Below are positions 60,956-64,000 of a DNA stretch of 64,000 nt, one piece after another (the first letter of the stretch is position 1; each line of letters begins with the position of its first letter). A model generated the notes under the pieces. The model was not told where the DNA came from and ran no database searches. It saw only the letters and a list, made by a program, of their open reading frames with translations. The stretch spans positions 469,780-533,779 of the forward strand of contig NZ_KE387185.1 in NCBI RefSeq assembly GCF_000430645.1. The letters run 5' to 3'. The translations under genes and the position numbers were made by a program. The stretch comes from Aquimarina latercula DSM 2041. GTDB lineage: Bacteria; Bacteroidota; Bacteroidia; Flavobacteriales; Flavobacteriaceae.

Positions 60956-61273
60956 TTAACTAGCAAGAATCGTATCTATTTTTTCTACTTCATTAAACCG
61001 AAAAAGAGAGAAAGTTTCTTCATCTATCTTTAAAATTACACCTCCTAGATCTTTAACATCGGCGCACGATTTAAAATCCAATACTTTACCAAAATGTTGG
61101 CTTTTAGTATCAATTACTTTATACTGCATAATCACAAGTTTTGATTTGTATTCCCTTATATCATTATAGCTGTTCTTTCCCCAAAAAACATACCATAATG
61201 TAGTGATCCTAGGTTGTAAATCTAAGATGAGTGATTCAAATTTAAAAATTATTTTATCAGGTTTTATTAACAA
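60956..61273 (-). CDS. Hypothetical protein
   Basis: 105 residues, cytosolic, no family recognised. N-terminal KPDKIIFKFESLILDLQPRITTLWYVFWGKN and C-terminal VLDFKSCADVKDLGGVILKIDEETFSLFRFNEVEKIDTIL suggest a small beta-rich domain of PH-like shape. It lies between the Cip1-like gene and the serine hydrolase gene. Confidence 0.45.
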   Translation of the reverse strand: MLIKPDKIIFKFESLILDLQPRITTLWYVFWGKNSYNDIREYKSKLVIMQYKVIDTKSQHFGKVLDFKSCADVKDLGGVILKIDEETFSLFRFNEVEKIDTILAS

Positions 61274-61346
61274 TATTGGTTTAATGCTTTGATTTTCAAA
61301 GTTTAAGTAGGTTTTTAGGGTTGTTGGACTAAAACCTCCGAAAACC

Positions 61347-62762
61347 TTAGTTTTTTCTAAGGCTTTTAAAACTTGCTAACGGTTTTTCTTGTTTTGGATT
61401 TACTGATTGTCTATTAAAATAAGTGTACAATCTACCTTTTAGGAACTCTTTTTCTAGAAGACTTAGATATAAAAGACCATATGGTGTCGCTAATGTATAA
61501 TGATCTTTGCTGCCTAAATAATAAATAGGATTGGATTTTAAAAAGTTGTCATTTGTAGTCTCTAATAATCCGTTTTTTTGATCAAACGAAAGTGTTCCTT
61601 TAAATTCTTTTGAACCTTTATTAGAGTTAAAAGTTAACTCGACTTTTTGATTCTTTATTCGTAGAAGTGAATTTGTTTTGTGATGCTCTCTCACGATTTG
61701 AGCAAATATATGTGCGGTTTCTTCAATTAATACTTGACAACTGGTATTTACCATCAGGGAAATACTTACATTTTCTTCTGGAAAATAGGCGACTACAGTT
61801 CTAGCACCTAACCAATTGCCAGCATGTTCAATAACTTTGTTTCCAAAAGGATCAATTGAGGTGCGCCAAGCAATTCCTACATTGGTTTTTGTCCCATTTA
61901 GTAATTGATGACTTTTAAACATTTCTGCAACCACAGCTTCTGAAATGAAATCAGTGCTGTATGCATTCATCATTTTTACTAAGTCTATGGAGGTACTTCT
62001 AAAGCTAGCTCCAGGAATTTTATAACTTCCGTTAGTAATTCTCTCCTCGCGTAATTGGTTCTTTTTTATATAATATAATTGTGCATCTTTTTTAGATAGC
62101 ATATTTATGTTTTCAGCTTTGGTGTTAACCATTTTTAAAGGATCGAATATATATTTTTGCATATACTCCAAGTAGCTTTTTCCTGATGCACCTTCAATAA
62201 CTGCTGCTAATAAATTATAAGCGTGCGTGGAATATTTATAATCTGTATCAGGTGGAAAAAGAAGCGGAGCCTTCATTAATTCTACTGTTTCCCTAATAGA
62301 AGTGTATTGTTTTTTTTTATACCGATTTCCTTTTGGACGGTGCTCTAATCCAGAAGTGTGCCCTGCTAGTTGACGTGTAGTCAAGTTTTTATAAGGTTCT
62401 TTTATGTAGGGGATATATGTTTTTATTGGAGCATCAAAATCTAATTTCCCTTCTGATGCCAAACGGCCCAATGCAGTGGCCGTTATGACTTTGGCTACAG
62501 ATGCTGTACGTACTCGTATAGTTGGTTCCATTTTAATACCCTCTTCAATATTTGCGTAGCCAAATCCATCTGCATATATCAGGTCTCCATTTTTACTAAT
62601 GGCAATTGACATTCCTGCAGTATGGGTTTGTGCTAAAAAGGCTTTTGCTAAAGTTTCAATTTTAGAATTTACCGAATTTGAAAGTTTACTGCTGTTGTTT
62701 TGAGCCCGTACAACAAAAGTTGAAAATAATAATAGTAAAAAGTAGATATATATTGTTTTCAT
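61347..62762 (-). CDS. Secreted serine hydrolase (beta-lactamase/DD-peptidase family)
   Basis: 471 residues with a signal peptide (ending VVRAQ). The SxxK nucleophile motif is ASVAKVITATALG. The second motif is KYSTHAYNLLAAVIEG (Y-x-N), and EHAGNWLGARTVV (HxG) is near the third. It fits class C-like serine hydrolases/penicillin-binding esterases. The C-terminal 100 residues are a beta domain (KGTLSFDQKNGLLETT). Nineteen bases downstream of the ankyrin gene, so cotranscribed. Confidence 0.9.
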   Translation of the reverse strand: MKTIYIYFLLLLFSTFVVRAQNNSSKLSNSVNSKIETLAKAFLAQTHTAGMSIAISKNGDLIYADGFGYANIEEGIKMEPTIRVRTASVAKVITATALGRLASEGKLDFDAPIKTYIPYIKEPYKNLTTRQLAGHTSGLEHRPKGNRYKKKQYTSIRETVELMKAPLLFPPDTDYKYSTHAYNLLAAVIEGASGKSYLEYMQKYIFDPLKMVNTKAENINMLSKKDAQLYYIKKNQLREERITNGSYKIPGASFRSTSIDLVKMMNAYSTDFISEAVVAEMFKSHQLLNGTKTNVGIAWRTSIDPFGNKVIEHAGNWLGARTVVAYFPEENVSISLMVNTSCQVLIEETAHIFAQIVREHHKTNSLLRIKNQKVELTFNSNKGSKEFKGTLSFDQKNGLLETTNDNFLKSNPIYYLGSKDHYTLATPYGLLYLSLLEKEFLKGRLYTYFNRQSVNPKQEKPLASFKSLRKN

Positions 62763-62781
62763 TAGTATGTAAATTATGAAT

Positions 62782-63747
62782 TTATCTTACCGCTCCTTTG
62801 TCTACTAAATAACTAATAACCTCTTGATGATTTCCTCTCTTAGCCATTTTTAAAGCACTTCTTTTTTCGGATAGTATAGAGTAACTGTCTCGTACAGATT
62901 TATTTATATCAGCACCTTTATCAACTAGGAATTTTACTGTTTCTAAATGTCCATTCCACGCGGCTCCGATAAGAGGTGTTTCATCTCCAGAAACAAAAGC
63001 ATTTACATCGGCACCTTTGTTTACCAAGAACTTAACGATTTCTAAATGGCCTCTTTTAGATGCTACGATTAATGGATTTCCATCGCGATCACTTTTTTTA
63101 TTCACGTCGGCACCAAGAGATACCAAAGCTTTTACCATCGCAAGATCTCCTTTGACTGACGCTTGTATCAAAGCAGTTCCATCACCAATAGTTTCTTTAT
63201 CAATATCCCCATTAGAGGAAAGTAGTAGTTTTAAAATTTCGATATTTCCTGAAGCTCCTGCTAATTGAATTGGATTGCCATCTCCTTCTACTTCGCTATT
63301 GGGGTTAGCGCCTTCTTTTAAAAACAGTTTTACAATTTCGCTATTATTTCCTTTTACGGCGGACATTAATGGAGTTCCATCACCACTAATTTTTTGGTTT
63401 ACGTCGGCTCCTTTTGAGATCAAGTATTTTGAGAATTCAAAATGACTATTTTGTGCAGCAATCATAAGTGCACTTGCATCATTTTTATATCTATAAGAGG
63501 TTTTAGCTCCTGCGCTAAAAAGCAGTTTCGCGATAGGTAGATTCCCGTTTAAAGATGCCATTCCTAATGGAGTTCTTGGTTGTATTAATCCTTTATATGT
63601 GCAATTGGGATTAACAGTTTTTAAAAGCTGTTCGACTTTGTTTTTATCATTGCTTTTAACTGCTTTTAGGAGATCTTCGCAAGTTTGAGATTTTGCAGAT
63701 ATACTGCTAATAAATAAGATGATCAAAAATGTAATTAAAGTTTTCAT
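62782..63747 (-). CDS. Secreted ankyrin-repeat protein
   Basis: 321 residues from MKTLITFLIILFISSISAKSQ, with a clear signal peptide. A frame extending to 63801 adds an N-terminus with no signal function. After an N-terminal segment with two Cys, at least seven ankyrin repeats of about 33 residues run to the end (GNLPIAKLLFSAGA, EFSKYLISKGADVN, SEIVKLFLKEGANPN, and so on). It is first in an operon with the serine hydrolase, so it may bind that enzyme or the same periplasmic target. Confidence 0.87.
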   Translation of the reverse strand: MKTLITFLIILFISSISAKSQTCEDLLKAVKSNDKNKVEQLLKTVNPNCTYKGLIQPRTPLGMASLNGNLPIAKLLFSAGAKTSYRYKNDASALMIAAQNSHFEFSKYLISKGADVNQKISGDGTPLMSAVKGNNSEIVKLFLKEGANPNSEVEGDGNPIQLAGASGNIEILKLLLSSNGDIDKETIGDGTALIQASVKGDLAMVKALVSLGADVNKKSDRDGNPLIVASKRGHLEIVKFLVNKGADVNAFVSGDETPLIGAAWNGHLETVKFLVDKGADINKSVRDSYSILSEKRSALKMAKRGNHQEVISYLVDKGAVR

Positions 63748-63959
63748 AAGTATTCGTTTTATTTTGATTATAAACCAAAAGTATTGGTTAAAAGGCCACA
63801 TAAAATATTAAATAGACGAACTGATGTTTTCTGCAAATAGAAACTTGATTAATAAGGATTGTTACATTGATCAGTTGGAAACAGCTTTCTGTACGGAGTT
63901 ATTCAGTGTTAGGAGTTTTGTGCTCTATTACGCATCATTAATATGTATTTTTATGGTGT

Positions 63960-64000
63960 ATGAAAAACAATAATTCATTTTTGGATAATGTTCTACAGAA
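63960..64000 (+). CDS. Start of a gene running off the window
   Basis: An ATG opens MKNNNSFLDNVLQ and the frame is still open at the last base. Too short to assign. The 200 bases before it (63802-63959) hold no gene that I can support and no clean promoter box. Confidence 0.4.
   Translation, partial: MKNNNSFLDNVLQ

Noticed and set aside
61624-61640. GAGTTAAAAGTTAACTC palindrome-like site
   Set aside because: It is inside the coding sequence of the serine hydrolase, not in a regulatory position.
1-64000. CRISPR arrays, insertion sequences, integrases, rRNA operons
   Set aside because: I looked for regular short repeats, transposase motifs, long terminal inverted repeats and rRNA sequence on both strands and found none.

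Overview
The window is chromosomal DNA of a low-GC member of the Bacteroidota, most likely a marine Flavobacteriaceae (an Aquimarina-like genus is my guess, not proven). The supporting signs are very AT-rich DNA, TAnnTTTG promoter boxes in place of TATAAT, few Shine-Dalgarno sequences, a C-terminal type IX secretion sorting domain, PchR-like AraC regulators, a 223-residue short RsmI, and the DUF177-rpmF-fabH-accB-accC order. I see no rRNA, insertion sequence, prophage, integrase or CRISPR array. One tRNA, tRNA-Ala(GGC), is present.

Region 1 (about 1-23.6 kb) is a stress and envelope island. It holds two paralogous AraC regulators, two MscS channels, two tandem DUF2945 proteins, DUF2383-like helical bundles, a PMP3-type peptide, topoisomerase IB, Dps, YtxH and holin-X proteins, an HPF-type ribosome factor, a DJ-1/PfpI protein, a nitroreductase, a flavodoxin-like protein, succinate-semialdehyde dehydrogenase and a tandem universal stress protein. 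The sequence TTGAGTTAA, or its 8-base core, recurs in five intergenic sites here, each pointing at a gene start 58-81 nt downstream. I read it as a candidate operator or alternative-sigma element for the island. Several membrane peptides of 31-50 residues are easily missed.

Region 2 (23.8-36 kb) carries an enoyl-CoA hydratase, a divergent NmrA-type reductase with an HxlR regulator that is broken by a one-base frameshift, queD-lpxH, a large secreted cysteine-rich/Ig/fascin-like T9SS protein, an ABC ATPase, a prolyl oligopeptidase, a DoxX protein and an M14 carboxypeptidase. A strongly structured RNA ending in a T-run lies between the DoxX and peptidase genes.

Region 3 (35.8-49.5 kb) is mostly housekeeping: asd, mscL, alr-tdk, rsmI and recJ. 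It also holds a HopJ-family protein, an M50 peptidase, a stand-alone domain resembling domain 4 of cholesterol-dependent cytolysins, and a signalling cluster made of a 7-TM protein, a histidine kinase without its own sensor domain, and a NarL-type regulator.

Region 4 (49.5-64 kb) includes a lipoprotein alpha/beta hydrolase, a GreA-like factor, an intradiol-dioxygenase-like protein, mtgA, an FAD oxidoreductase and the DUF177-rpmF-fabH-accB-accC fatty-acid cluster. It continues with pdxA divergent from ribE, a Cip1-like lipoprotein, a serine hydrolase paired with a secreted ankyrin protein, and the first codons of a gene that runs off the end.
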